Source: Butyricicoccus pullicaecorum DSM 23266 (GTDB lineage: Bacteria > Bacillota > Clostridia > Oscillospirales > Butyricicoccaceae). Taken from it: a stretch of 64,000 bases of DNA. This document shows positions 1 to 8,242 of the stretch, piece by piece (position 1 is the stretch's first letter; every line of letters begins with the position of its first letter). The DNA lies in assembly GCF_900167005.1 (NCBI RefSeq), contig NZ_FUXW01000001.1, forward strand, positions 248,001-312,000. The letters are read 5' to 3'. Position numbers and translations under genes: made by a program. The notes under the pieces are model-generated. The model was not told where the DNA came from. It was given only the letters and a program-made list of their open reading frames with translations, and made no database searches.

Positions 1-529
1 CACAGAGTTCGAGGACATGGCGCAGCTCACGCACGTCATCGAGCACTTGTCCGGTTTCCAGCGAGTGATTGCCATGTCCGGTCAGATGCAGCGGCAGTTC
101 CTTCTCCCGGCAGGTCTCAGCGACCAGCTCGGTGGTTGCCAGCGGGTCGGCGGTACCGTGAAATACGATGCCGCGCGGCTGTAAACGTGGCAGGGATGCA
201 TCCACAGGGGTAAAGTAAAAGTGGAACGGTGTCAGGCCGTGCCGGTCGGCAAACAGCGAGGCAACCGCGGTGCCGATGCTCTTGGAGATAAAGAGCAGTT
301 CTTCGCACTGGGTGAAGTCAATGCTGCCGAACTGTGCTTCGGCAGCGTCCAGCGCCTGTCGTACGCATGCGAGCATGCGCTCTCTGGAACGCAGCGCATC
401 GTCGGGGAATGGCGCATATTGTATGGTGCGGGTGTCAAATCCGGCATTGCGTGCCAGTCGCGTGCTGTAATAGAGCAGCGGCTTGTCCGCGTGGTAGCCG
501 ATACCGGGAAAGATCAAAGCGAGTTTCAT
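1..529 (-). CDS. Alpha/beta hydrolase, C-terminus cut by window edge
   Basis: Reading the complement from ATG at 529 gives an open frame of 176 codons that runs off the left edge. The start is supported by GGAGG about 9 bases upstream. The protein begins MKLALIFPGIGYHADKPLLY. A nucleophile-elbow-like SKSIGT follows LLFI, an aspartate sits in HGTADPLA and a histidine in GHGNHSLE, so a Ser-Asp-His triad can be proposed in the usual order. It lies 88 bases downstream of the ATPase gene on the same strand and may be the last gene of the riboswitch-controlled transport operon, though I cannot tell whether transcription continues into it. The substrate is unknown. The family call rests on these motifs and the alpha/beta-hydrolase-like length. 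Confidence 0.6.
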   Translation of the reverse strand, partial: MKLALIFPGIGYHADKPLLYYSTRLARNAGFDTRTIQYAPFPDDALRSRERMLACVRQALDAAEAQFGSIDFTQCEELLFISKSIGTAVASLFADRHGLTPFHFYFTPVDASLPRLQPRGIVFHGTADPLATTELVAETCREKELPLHLTGHGNHSLETGQVLDDVRELRHVLELC

Positions 530-617
530 AAAAACGGCCTCCGTGGGAGATGTGAGTTTCCTTTATCATATCACAGGATAAGACGAAAGCATACTGCAAT
601 CGACAAGAAGACCGATT

Positions 618-1388
618 CTACACAAGAGACTGCGGATAAAACAGCACGCGCAGCAGACCGTCGGAGTCGGTGAACACGTCGGCGTCCACTTCGTACACCG
701 ACCGGATGAGCGAGCGGGTGAGTACGTCGCGCGGAGCGCCAGCGGCGACGATATGGCCGGACTGCATGACAAAAATGGTATCGCAGTACATAGCAGCGAT
801 GTTCAGATCGTGGATGGCGGCAATGACCGTGCGGTCCAGACTACGCACCAGGTCGAGCAGTTCCAGCTGATATTTGATGTCCAGATGGTTGGTCGGCTCG
901 TCCAGAATCAGACAGGGTGTTTGCTGAGCCAGTGCGCGGGCGAGCAGGACGCGCTGCTGCTCACCGCCGGACAGGGTGGAAAACAAGCGGTCACGCAGCG
1001 AGGCAACGCCAACGCGCTCCATCGCCTCATGCACGATCTTGAAATCGGCTGCCGAGTCGCGTTCCAGCGCCCGTTTGTGCGGTGCACGTCCCATGAGCAC
1101 GACATCCTGCACGGTAAACTCGAAGTTATAGAAGTTGTGCTGCGCAAGCACGGCGATCTTTTTGGCGGAGTCGCGGACACGGTATTCGGAAAGCGGCTGA
1201 CCGTCCACAAAAACCGCACCCTCGGATGGCTTGAGCACGCGGTAGATGCACTTGAGCAGCGTGGACTTGCCCGATCCGTTGGGGCCGATCACGCCGACCA
1301 GCGAGCGGTCACCGGCGGTAAAGTCAATGCCGTGCAGAATCTCCGTGCCGCCCAGCATGGCGTGCAGGTCATCGGTACGAATTTCCAT
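618..1388 (-). CDS. btuD: Corrinoid/iron-complex ABC transporter ATP-binding protein
   Basis: 256-residue ATPase of the FecE/BtuD family, which powers uptake of cobalamin or metal chelates through the inner membrane. Walker A GPNGSGKST is at residues 35-43, the Q-loop glutamine near 83, signature LSGGEQQR at 139-146, and Walker B LILDEP followed by TNHLD around 160-170. The start is ATG at 1388, which shares one base with the TGA of the permease gene (TGATG), so the two are translationally coupled. The open frame extends further upstream, but that part lies inside the permease gene and has no ribosome site. Substrate assignment to corrinoids comes from the cobalamin riboswitch ahead of the first gene, not from the ATPase itself. 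Confidence 0.85.
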   Translation of the reverse strand: MEIRTDDLHAMLGGTEILHGIDFTAGDRSLVGVIGPNGSGKSTLLKCIYRVLKPSEGAVFVDGQPLSEYRVRDSAKKIAVLAQHNFYNFEFTVQDVVLMGRAPHKRALERDSAADFKIVHEAMERVGVASLRDRLFSTLSGGEQQRVLLARALAQQTPCLILDEPTNHLDIKYQLELLDLVRSLDRTVIAAIHDLNIAAMYCDTIFVMQSGHIVAAGAPRDVLTRSLIRSVYEVDADVFTDSDGLLRVLFYPQSLV

Positions 1389-2458
1389 CAGTCTCCACCT
1401 CCAAAACCGTATTTGCGGCGTATCATGAGCCAGATAAAGCAGGGTGCACCAATCATGGCGGTGAGCACGCCGATGGGCAGCTCGGCACCCGGAATGAGCA
1501 CGCGGCAGAGCACGTCTGCCCACAACAGGAAGATGGCACCAAGCAGCGCCGAGATCGGCACGATCTTTTTGTGGTCGGAGCCGAACAGGATGCGCACGAT
1601 GTGCGGGATGACCAGACCGACAAAGCCAATGAGCCCGGCGGTGTAGACCGCGCAGCCGACCAGCAGAGAGGCGACGAGCAGATAGGCAAGCCGTCTGCGG
1701 TGCAGATCGACGCCCAGCGTGAGCGCGGTGTCGTCACCGAGCAGCATGAGGTTGAGCGTGCGGAACTGACTCCAGAAAAAGAGCAGTCCGAGCAGGCTGA
1801 TGACCAGAATGGGGATGTTGGTCGGCCATTCGGCACCGGCCAGACTGCCCATCGTCCAGCGCATGAGCGTCTGGGCGGCGTTGGCGCTTGCCGACAGGTA
1901 GAGTAGAAAGTTGGAGAAGGCTGCACACACCGACGACAGCGCGGTACCGGCGAGTAGCAGCTTGACCGCGTTGGCGCGTCCGCCGAGGTTTGCCAGTGCG
2001 ACCACGGCGACTGACACGGCGAATGCACCGATGAATGCCAGTACACCGGGCGCGTTTGCGCCGAGCAGACCGGTACCCACACCGGTCAGAATGGCGAGGG
2101 AAGCGCCGAGCGACGCGCCCGAGGATACACCGAGCACGTAGGGGTCGGCCAAGGGATTGCGCACGATGGCCTGCATGACCACGCCGGCAAGCGACAGACA
2201 CATGCCTACGCCGACGGCGAGTACCAGCCGGGGCAGACGGACAAACCACACAATGTCACTGACCGCACCTGTGCCGTAGACCGCCGGGTCGCCCAGTCCA
2301 AAGGTTTTAAACAAAATGACGCGGTAGACCTCTCCGATGGAGATGTCTACCGAGCCCAGGGTGACCGCTGCCGCAAGCGAGAGCAGGACGGCAGCAGTCA
2401 GAAGCGCGATGACCAACAGATAGGTCGGTCGACCGCGAAGTATTCCGTTTTGTTTCAT
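1388..2458 (-). CDS. btuC: Corrinoid/iron-complex ABC transporter permease
   Basis: 356-residue polytopic protein of the FecCD/BtuC family. The N-terminal segment after MKQNGILRGRPTYLLVIA is a transmembrane helix, and hydrophobic stretches through the chain fit the family's roughly ten spans. The family motif region AIVRNPLADPYVLGVSSGASLGA is split here: NPLADPYVLG is followed by SSGAS around residues 115-130. A conserved GLIGFVGLVIPHIVR-type stretch lies near residue 275. The stop overlaps the ATPase start, and the gene begins 3 bases after the stop of the binding-protein gene, so all three form one transcription unit. Confidence 0.87.
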   Translation of the reverse strand: MKQNGILRGRPTYLLVIALLTAAVLLSLAAAVTLGSVDISIGEVYRVILFKTFGLGDPAVYGTGAVSDIVWFVRLPRLVLAVGVGMCLSLAGVVMQAIVRNPLADPYVLGVSSGASLGASLAILTGVGTGLLGANAPGVLAFIGAFAVSVAVVALANLGGRANAVKLLLAGTALSSVCAAFSNFLLYLSASANAAQTLMRWTMGSLAGAEWPTNIPILVISLLGLLFFWSQFRTLNLMLLGDDTALTLGVDLHRRRLAYLLVASLLVGCAVYTAGLIGFVGLVIPHIVRILFGSDHKKIVPISALLGAIFLLWADVLCRVLIPGAELPIGVLTAMIGAPCFIWLMIRRKYGFGGGD

Positions 2459-2461
2459 GGC

Positions 2462-3523
2462 TTATTTGGCATCCGGGTACAGGTCGGGGTAGAGTGCCTG
2501 CGCGAAGTCCAGCACACCGTCCAGCGTGCGCATGCCGCTGCAATAGATGCCCGACAGGTTGATGGGGAAGACCTTGCCGTTCTGCACCGCGCTGAGCGAG
2601 GCGAACTTGGGGTCCTTGGTGAGCAGTTCGACCACCTGATCGCCTGCGTAGTCGGTCTCACCGACCGTATAGCCCTCATACCAGACCATAAAGATGGCAT
2701 CGGGGTTGACAGAAATCAATTCTTCGGCCGAGATGTTCGCCGTGTTGTCGTCTGCACCGACGGCAAGCACGGCACCCACCTGCTCCGCGACGTTGCCGCC
2801 CAGCGTTGTGTGACTGTACACGCGGTAGCTGTCACCCTCATCCTCCAGAACGGCGATGCGCGGCGGCTCTTTGTCCTTTACATAGTCCTGGATCTTGACC
2901 AGTTCGTCCTGGATCTCGTCCACAAGCTGCTGTGCGCGATCTTCTACGCCGAAGATCTTGCCCAGCGTCATAATGTCTTCCATCTCCTCGGCGATCGTCT
3001 GGGGCGCGTCGGTCGACGAACCGCGACATGCGCTGTTGAGCGCCATGTAGGTGTTCACGCCGCGTTCGTGCCAGAAGCCAACATCACCCATGCGCTTGTC
3101 GTCAAAGGTGCTGTACCAGCCGGTGATGAAGTCGGGCTGAAGACCGAGCACGGTCTCCTTGCCGGGGAAGGTATCATAATAGTTGATGGTCTCAAATTCA
3201 TCCTGCAAGTCGGCGCGGACTGCACCGTCCAGGCCGCATGCGCCTACGATCTTGTCGGCAAGACCGAGTGCGAGCAGGATCTCGATGTTATCCTGACCCT
3301 GTGCCCATACGCGCTCGGGCGCCTTTTGGAAGGTCTCTTCCACCGGCTGCCGTGCGTAGTTGTAGGTGGTGATGGTCAGGGGATAGCCGGACGACTGCGT
3401 CGTCGTCTCGGACGTAGCAGGCGTGGTGGATTGCGTGTTTTGGCTGCTGCCGCCGCAGGCGGTGAGCGAAAAGACCAGACACAGACCGAGTGCGCCGGCT
3501 AACAGGCGTTTTCCGAGGTTCAT
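2462..3523 (-). CDS. btuF: Corrinoid ABC transporter substrate-binding lipoprotein
   Basis: 353-residue extracellular binding protein, class III (helical backbone, PF01497-like). The signal peptide ends in lipobox LTAC with the lipidated cysteine at residue 23, followed by a Ser/Thr-rich tether. The body shows family features: APERVW near the start of domain 1, LQPDFITGWYSTF mid-chain and NPDAIFMVWYEG in domain 2. ATG at 3523 was chosen because the signal peptide starts there and a GGAG-type site lies just upstream; the longer frame runs back into the riboswitch terminator. First gene of the operon, expressed from a cobalamin-riboswitch leader, which makes corrinoid the likely ligand. Confidence 0.88.
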   Translation of the reverse strand: MNLGKRLLAGALGLCLVFSLTACGGSSQNTQSTTPATSETTTQSSGYPLTITTYNYARQPVEETFQKAPERVWAQGQDNIEILLALGLADKIVGACGLDGAVRADLQDEFETINYYDTFPGKETVLGLQPDFITGWYSTFDDKRMGDVGFWHERGVNTYMALNSACRGSSTDAPQTIAEEMEDIMTLGKIFGVEDRAQQLVDEIQDELVKIQDYVKDKEPPRIAVLEDEGDSYRVYSHTTLGGNVAEQVGAVLAVGADDNTANISAEELISVNPDAIFMVWYEGYTVGETDYAGDQVVELLTKDPKFASLSAVQNGKVFPINLSGIYCSGMRTLDGVLDFAQALYPDLYPDAK

Positions 3524-3564
3524 GGGTGATCGATCTCCTTTGATTTTTTGTCGATTTGGGGCAC

Positions 3565-3593
3565 AAAAAAGCCCTGTTCGGTGAGAACAGGGC
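3565..3593 (-). terminator. Riboswitch expression-platform terminator
   Basis: On the minus strand GCCCTGTTC, a 5-base loop and GAACAGGGC are followed by six T residues. It lies between the cobalamin aptamer and the btuF start, where ligand binding would be expected to switch transcription off. Confidence 0.85.
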
Positions 3594-3667
3594 AAAAGCA
3601 GGCAGACCGGCACCACAGATCGGCGCACCGGCCGGCGGGACGCTTTCTGCGGAAGTTCCCACCAGCA

Positions 3668-3838
3668 CAGTTCAGCAGGCTTCCTGGCTTACGTTCACAG
3701 CATTTCCGTGCCTTCTCGTCCGTCGGACAATGGCGCTTTTACGGAGACGCTCCCGTTTCACAGTGACCGGATCGCTCGGGATTTGCACCCGATTTCCTAT
3801 TATCCCATCCCATGTGGATGGGCACTGAACTGATTGGT
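3668..3838 (-). promoter_or_regulatory. Cobalamin riboswitch (aptamer)
   Basis: The minus strand carries the B12-box motif AGCCAGGAAGCCTGC (about 3675-3690). Upstream, in order, are GGTGCAAATCCCG and GGTCACTGTGAAACGGGAG-like core segments, as in class-I cobalamin riboswitches. The aptamer is followed by a terminator and the corrinoid transporter genes, the usual arrangement for repression of uptake by adenosyl- or hydroxocobalamin. Outer ends are approximate. Confidence 0.9.
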
Positions 3839-3845
3839 TAGCCTT

Positions 3846-3874
3846 ATGATAGCCCGCGGCCTGACGAATGTCAA
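3846..3874 (-). promoter_or_regulatory. Promoter of the corrinoid transport operon
   Basis: TTGACA and TATCAT with 17 bases between them on the minus strand, directly upstream of the riboswitch. The remaining bases 3875-4061, up to the end of the next gene, show no gene and no clear terminator. Confidence 0.75.
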
Positions 3875-4061
3875 TAGAGGGGGTATAACCGAACGGAATA
3901 GCCGGAACACATCCGGTTTGTCATAGCTTACCGAGCTGCTTTGACCGGCAGCGCGTGCGAAAAATTGGAGAAATTGAGCGTGCAGCCCGGAACGTGGTCA
4001 AGCCCGATGCGATTTTCATCGAAAAGCACCGTGTGCTATAAGCATTTGGCATAGGGTAAGG

Positions 4062-6626
4062 TCACTGATGGCGCAGAAAGTCCTCGATCTGCTGGCAGGC
4101 GGCGCGAACTTCCCAGAGCAGTTCGTTTGCCGTCATGCGCTCGGAGCCGTGACCCAGAATGATGGCCTGTTCCAGACCGTCCGAGGTCGCGACCTTGACG
4201 CGGTGGGCGCGAGACAGATCATAGGACGCTTTCTCGATGTACATGTCGGCGGTCTCGGCGGTCTTGGTGTAGACCACGTGGATGCCGTGCACCTTCTCGA
4301 TCGAGCCGGGATTGTCCTTGACACGGTAGGCATCGAAGACCAGAATGAGGTGACATTTTTTGACGCCCTGATAGTTGCTCAGCAGGTGGATGAGCGCCGA
4401 GCGGGCAGCATCCAGATCGTCGTCGGCGAGGGCTTTGAGCTCGTCCCATGCAAAGATGATGTTGTAGCCGTCAACCAGCAGATAGTCGTCAGGCTTGACG
4501 CGTGAGAGATTGTCGACCGAGGGCGGCGGGGTGCGCTTGAGGCTCTGCCGGAATGCGTCCAATCCACGGTTTTTGATCGGGCCATAAGTGCGCACAAAGA
4601 TTTCTTCCAGTTCGGCGTCTAGACCGCTACCGCCCGACCAGACCGCTGCACGCTGCGGCGTGCGCTGAGGTTCGTCCTTGGGCGTGAGAGACAGACCGGA
4701 ATCGACATGCGCGTGCGCGGGGACTTCGTTCCAAGGAACGAGATAACCCGCACCGTGCGAGCAGAAGACCGAGCCGGTCGGGTTGTCCACATCGCGCTCG
4801 GGGTCGTAGCCCGCAGCCTCGATGACTGCATCGGCGTTATGGCACGGACGATAGCCGAGCAGCGTGCATGACAGCTGACCGCGTCCGCTGGTGTATGCGG
4901 TGACCTCGGCGGCGTAGCCGCGTGCTGATGCAACCGGAATCTCACCGGTCAGCACGGCAAACTCGCCTTGCTGGATGGGAGATTCAAAAGTACCGCTCAT
5001 GCGCTGGATGTCGGTCATTGCGCGGCCAACATTGCCCTGCGGCACGCGCAGCGTAAAGGCATACCACGGCTCGAGCAGCACGCTGTCCGCCTGCATCAAT
5101 CCCTGACGCACCGCACGGTAGGTCGCCTGCCGGAAGTCGCCGCCCTCGGTGTGCTTGACGTGCGACCGTCCGGCCAGCACTGTGATGTTCACGTCGGTCA
5201 GCGGCGCACCAGTCAGTACACCCGGGTGTTCGCGCTCGGCGAGGTGGGTTAGGATGAGTCTCTGATAGGACGGGTCGAGCTGGTCAGCCGGACAGCGGGT
5301 GTCCAGCGTGATGCCGCTGCCGCGCTCGGCAGGTTCGATCAGCAGATGCACCTCGGCATAGTGGCGCAGCGGCTCAAAGTGACCGATGCCGATGACCGCA
5401 TTTTGGATGGTCTCCTTGTATACGATATTGCCCTGATCGAAGGTGACCGCCAGACCAAACCGCTCGTCGAGCAGGCGGGTGAGTACCTCGAGCTGCACCT
5501 GTCCCATGAGCTGAATGTGGATTTCCTCGAGCGCTTCGCTCCACAGCACACGCAAAAGCGGGTCTTCTTCCTCGATCAGACGGAGTTTTTGCAGCAAGGT
5601 ATGACTGTCACAGCCGTCGGGCGGCAGCACGCGATAGGTCAGAACCGGTTCGAGCACAGCGGCTTCACCACCCGGGTCGGCGCCCAGCGCCTGACCGGGA
5701 TAGGTCTGGGTCAGACCGGTTACCGCGCATACCGTGCCTGCATCGGCACGGTCGGTGGTCTGAAAGCGCGTACCTGAGTAAATGCGAATCTGGCTGACCT
5801 TTTCCTGCCAGCTCTCGCCGCGAGTCTCACCCGAAATCGCGCTGCGCACGGTCAGACTGCCGCCTGTGACCTTCAAATGGGTCAGGCGAGCGCCCTGTTC
5901 GTCGCGGGTAATCTTAAAGACGCGGGCGGCGAAGTCGCCCGAATAGTCGGGGATGCGCGCAAAGCGGGATAGACCGTCCAGAAATTCCTGTACGCCATCG
6001 AGCGGCAGCGCCGCGCCAAAGAAGCAGGGGAAAACACGGCGGGAGGCAATCAGACCGGCAATCTGCGCGTCGGTCGGCATCTCGCCTGCAAGATAGCGGT
6101 CGAGCAGTTCCTCGTCGGTGGTCGCAAGCGCCTCGTAGAGCGCGTCCGGCGTGTCCGAAAAGTCGATGCAGCCGTCGGACAGCTGGGTTTGCAGGTCGGC
6201 AAGCAGCGCGGTGCGGTCGGCGCCCGGCAGGTCCATCTTGTTGACGAACAGGAAGGTCGGAATGCCGCGCCGCTCGAGCAGCTGCCACAGCGTCAGTGTG
6301 TGTCCCTGTACGCCGTCGGTACCGCTTACGACCAGAATGGCGCAGTCGAGCACCTGCAAGGTGCGCTCCATCTCAGCGGAAAAGTCCACGTGACCAGGAG
6401 TGTCCAGCAGGGTGACCTGCACGTCGTCTCCGAGCGGGAAGACGGCCTGCTTGGAAAAAATCGTGATGCCGCGCTCGCGTTCAATCGCGTCGGTGTCCAA
6501 GAATGCGTCCTTGTGGTCGACACGTCCGCGGCGGCGCAGCGCACCGGAAAGATATAAAAGCCCTTCGGACAGCGTGGTTTTGCCCGCGTCGACATGGGCT
6601 AAAATGCCAATAACAAGTTTTTTCAT
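4062..6626 (-). CDS. TetM/EF-G-like ribosomal GTPase fused to a NYN (Rae1/YacP-like) RNase domain
   Basis: 854 residues, about 215 longer than classical TetM/TetO. The N-terminal part is a translational GTPase: G1 AHVDAGKTT (10-18), G2 with RGIT near 52-55, G3 DTPGHVDF (75-82) and G4 NKMD (129-132), followed by EF-G-like domains II-V. From about residue 713 to the end is a NYN domain starting DDYLLVDGYNII, with further acidic positions in VFDAYR, TADMYIE and ATSDGLEQ that match the PIN/NYN metal site. Rae1 of Bacillus cuts mRNA in the ribosomal A site, and TetM-type GTPases enter the same site, so the fusion plausibly couples A-site entry with mRNA cleavage (inference). Start ATG at 6626 has GGAG 9-10 bases upstream. 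Calling it a tetracycline-resistance gene is not justified by sequence alone. Confidence 0.85.
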   Translation of the reverse strand: MKKLVIGILAHVDAGKTTLSEGLLYLSGALRRRGRVDHKDAFLDTDAIERERGITIFSKQAVFPLGDDVQVTLLDTPGHVDFSAEMERTLQVLDCAILVVSGTDGVQGHTLTLWQLLERRGIPTFLFVNKMDLPGADRTALLADLQTQLSDGCIDFSDTPDALYEALATTDEELLDRYLAGEMPTDAQIAGLIASRRVFPCFFGAALPLDGVQEFLDGLSRFARIPDYSGDFAARVFKITRDEQGARLTHLKVTGGSLTVRSAISGETRGESWQEKVSQIRIYSGTRFQTTDRADAGTVCAVTGLTQTYPGQALGADPGGEAAVLEPVLTYRVLPPDGCDSHTLLQKLRLIEEEDPLLRVLWSEALEEIHIQLMGQVQLEVLTRLLDERFGLAVTFDQGNIVYKETIQNAVIGIGHFEPLRHYAEVHLLIEPAERGSGITLDTRCPADQLDPSYQRLILTHLAEREHPGVLTGAPLTDVNITVLAGRSHVKHTEGGDFRQATYRAVRQGLMQADSVLLEPWYAFTLRVPQGNVGRAMTDIQRMSGTFESPIQQGEFAVLTGEIPVASARGYAAEVTAYTSGRGQLSCTLLGYRPCHNADAVIEAAGYDPERDVDNPTGSVFCSHGAGYLVPWNEVPAHAHVDSGLSLTPKDEPQRTPQRAAVWSGGSGLDAELEEIFVRTYGPIKNRGLDAFRQSLKRTPPPSVDNLSRVKPDDYLLVDGYNIIFAWDELKALADDDLDAARSALIHLLSNYQGVKKCHLILVFDAYRVKDNPGSIEKVHGIHVVYTKTAETADMYIEKASYDLSRAHRVKVATSDGLEQAIILGHGSERMTANELLWEVRAACQQIEDFLRHQ

Positions 6627-6680
6627 CGGTCAATCGCTCCAAAATGTACGGCGGGAAGCTAGAACCCGCCTGATGAGTGG

Positions 6681-6718
6681 AAAAAGGCTGCAATCAGCCA
6701 ATATACTACAAAGTATAT
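6681..6718 (-). promoter_or_regulatory. Leader palindrome and small terminator-like hairpin upstream of the TetM-like gene
   Basis: A perfect inverted repeat ATATACT/AGTATAT (6701-6707, 6712-6718) lies next to GGCTG-ATTG-CAGCC followed by five T residues on the minus strand (6681-6699). It could be an operator plus a weak attenuator. The stem is only 5 bp, so this is tentative. Confidence 0.3.
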
Positions 6719-6760
6719 CACAAAATACGTGGTGTTAAAAGGGACAGACGTGAATACGCG

Positions 6761-6789
6761 TTGTCAGCACAGACAGGATATGATACAAT
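6761..6789 (+). promoter_or_regulatory. Promoter of the ketopantoate reductase gene
   Basis: TTGTCA, 17 bases, TACAAT, ending 36 bases before the ATG. Confidence 0.7.
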
Positions 6790-6825
6790 AAGACGAAAAA
6801 CATGACTTTTTAGGGGGCGTTTCAG

Positions 6826-7782
6826 ATGGAACAGATCAAAACGGTAGCGCTGATCGGATTGGGCGGCATTGGCTGCTCGCTGTCGCGGGAATTGTGCCGC
6901 GCGGTTGGTTATGAGAATTTCCGGGTCATCGCGGATGGTGCACGCCGGGAACGACTGGAGCAGCAGGGCGTGACCATCAACGGTGAAAACTGCCATTTTC
7001 AGATCGTATCACCGGGCGAGCAGACCACACCGGCCGACCTTGTGATCGTAACCGTTAAATTTGGCGGACTTGAGCAGGCAATTCAGGACATTGCCGGTCA
7101 GGTGGGGGAGAATACCATTATTTTGCCCTTTCTCAACGGTATCAGCGCCGAGAAGATGATTGCAGAGGTTTACGGCTGGGAGCATGTGATTTACGGCATG
7201 GTGCGCCGCGCTGTTCTCATGCAGAACGGCGTGTGCACCTACGACCCCAATCTGGGCACCTATTATTTCGGTGAGTCTAAAAACCACGAAATCAGCGACC
7301 GCGTCGCACGGGTGCAGGAACTGTTCGACCGCGCTGGACTGCACTACGAAAATCCGGACGATATGATTCGGATTAAGTGGGCCAAGTACATGGCAAACGT
7401 CAGCGAAAATCAGTCTGCGGCCATTCTGGGCATTCCCTATGCTGCGTGGTACGAGGACGGAAACGACGCGAACTGGATTCGCGAGGCATCCTGCCGGGAG
7501 GTCATCGCGGTGGCGCAGCGTATGGGCGTCGATCTGGGTGAGGATGACCTCATCCGCCAGCGCGAAATGGCAAAGTGCGTGCCCGCGTGGGGCAAGCCGT
7601 CCACCTTGCAGGACATTGAGGCGGGCAGACCGACTGAGGTAGAAATGTTTTCGGGAACGCTGTCCCGTCTGGGACGGGAATATGGTGTACCCACGCCCAT
7701 CAGCGACCTGTTTTACCACATGATCCGCGTGCTGGAACAGAAGAACGCGGGTGCGTTCGATGTTGGACCGGATAAAGAATAA
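6826..7782 (+). CDS. panE: 2-dehydropantoate 2-reductase (ketopantoate reductase family)
   Basis: 318-residue ApbA/PanE-type NAD(P)H-dependent reductase, which in pantothenate synthesis reduces 2-dehydropantoate to pantoate. The N-terminal Rossmann motif GLGGIGCSLS is at residues 11-20. The substrate-domain segment MIRIKWAKYMANVSEN holds the family's catalytic lysine and neighbouring asparagine around residues 183-198, and EAGRPTEVEMFSG matches the conserved C-terminal helix pair. Length fits the family (about 300). GGGGG lies 9-10 bases before the ATG. It stands alone, with a promoter upstream and a terminator downstream. Family members also include other 2-oxo-acid reductases, so the exact substrate is inferred. 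Confidence 0.82.
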   Translation: MEQIKTVALIGLGGIGCSLSRELCRAVGYENFRVIADGARRERLEQQGVTINGENCHFQIVSPGEQTTPADLVIVTVKFGGLEQAIQDIAGQVGENTIILPFLNGISAEKMIAEVYGWEHVIYGMVRRAVLMQNGVCTYDPNLGTYYFGESKNHEISDRVARVQELFDRAGLHYENPDDMIRIKWAKYMANVSENQSAAILGIPYAAWYEDGNDANWIREASCREVIAVAQRMGVDLGEDDLIRQREMAKCVPAWGKPSTLQDIEAGRPTEVEMFSGTLSRLGREYGVPTPISDLFYHMIRVLEQKNAGAFDVGPDKE

Positions 7783-7797
7783 AAAACGTACCAAAAG

Positions 7798-7829
7798 AAA
7801 AGTCATGCCAGATAAAGGCATGACTTTTT
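7798..7829 (+). terminator. Terminator after panE
   Basis: AAGTCATGCC, a 7-base loop, GGCATGACTT and a T-run. Confidence 0.9.
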
Positions 7830-7839
7830 GCGTAAGAGC

Positions 7840-7879
7840 AAAATAAAAGCACTGACTTTTTGCTGGAAATCAGTGCTTT
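7840..7879 (-). terminator. Terminator of the 35-residue peptide gene
   Basis: AAAGCACTGA and TCAGTGCTTT arms; on the minus strand the hairpin is followed by TTTTATTTT. It lies 12 bases after the small gene's stop codon. Confidence 0.75.
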
Positions 7880-7891
7880 CGTTGCAAATAT

Positions 7892-7999
7892 TTACTTTGC
7901 GCGGCGCAGATACTCGTCCACAACCGGAGGGGTCATGCGGTTCGCGTTTGCCAGTGCGTAGAAAAATCCTTCGGCCAGTAAATCAAGCTTCTTGCCCAT
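7892..7999 (-). CDS. Unannotated 35-residue peptide
   Basis: A minus-strand frame of 35 codons from ATG at 7999 to TAA at 7892. It has a strong ribosome site (AAGGAGGCAACCATC before the ATG), a promoter 65 bases upstream with a perfect TATAAT, and a terminator right behind it. The peptide starts MGKKLDLLAEGFFYALANAN and ends with the charged stretch VVDEYLRRAK. There is no signal peptide and no cysteine. The full set of expression signals around so short a frame is the reason to call it real. I do not recognise a family. Confidence 0.65.
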   Translation of the reverse strand: MGKKLDLLAEGFFYALANANRMTPPVVDEYLRRAK

Positions 8000-8064
8000 G
8001 ATGGTTGCCTCCTTGTGTAGAAGTATATATTTTGTATTGGATGCTTTTCTTGATTACATTTTTA

Positions 8065-8092
8065 ATTATATACAGATAGCACAAAAATACAA
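8065..8092 (-). promoter_or_regulatory. Promoter of the 35-residue peptide gene
   Basis: TTGTAT, 16 bases, TATAAT on the minus strand. Confidence 0.6.
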
Positions 8093-8242
8093 TGCGTTTC
8101 TTGTACAAAATGTCGAGAAACTGTGCGTGCGTTTCCTGGACGTATTACACAATTATAAAGAAACATATTTGTATATAACGCTGGAAAACGAGCGTGTGCG
8201 TATCGTGGTTGGAAAACTGTAAAAATTCGGTAAAATCGCATA

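Noticed and set aside
3548-3828. Small plus-strand frames across the cobalamin riboswitch
   Set aside because: The bases are explained by the aptamer and terminator on the minus strand.
4062-6626. Naming the TetM-like gene as tetracycline resistance
   Set aside because: The NYN fusion and the lack of a mobile-element setting argue for a chromosomal ribosome factor; resistance cannot be inferred.
7992-8222. 76-codon plus-strand frame in the panE-MATE gap
   Set aside because: No ribosome site; it overlaps the promoter and start of the better supported small minus-strand gene.
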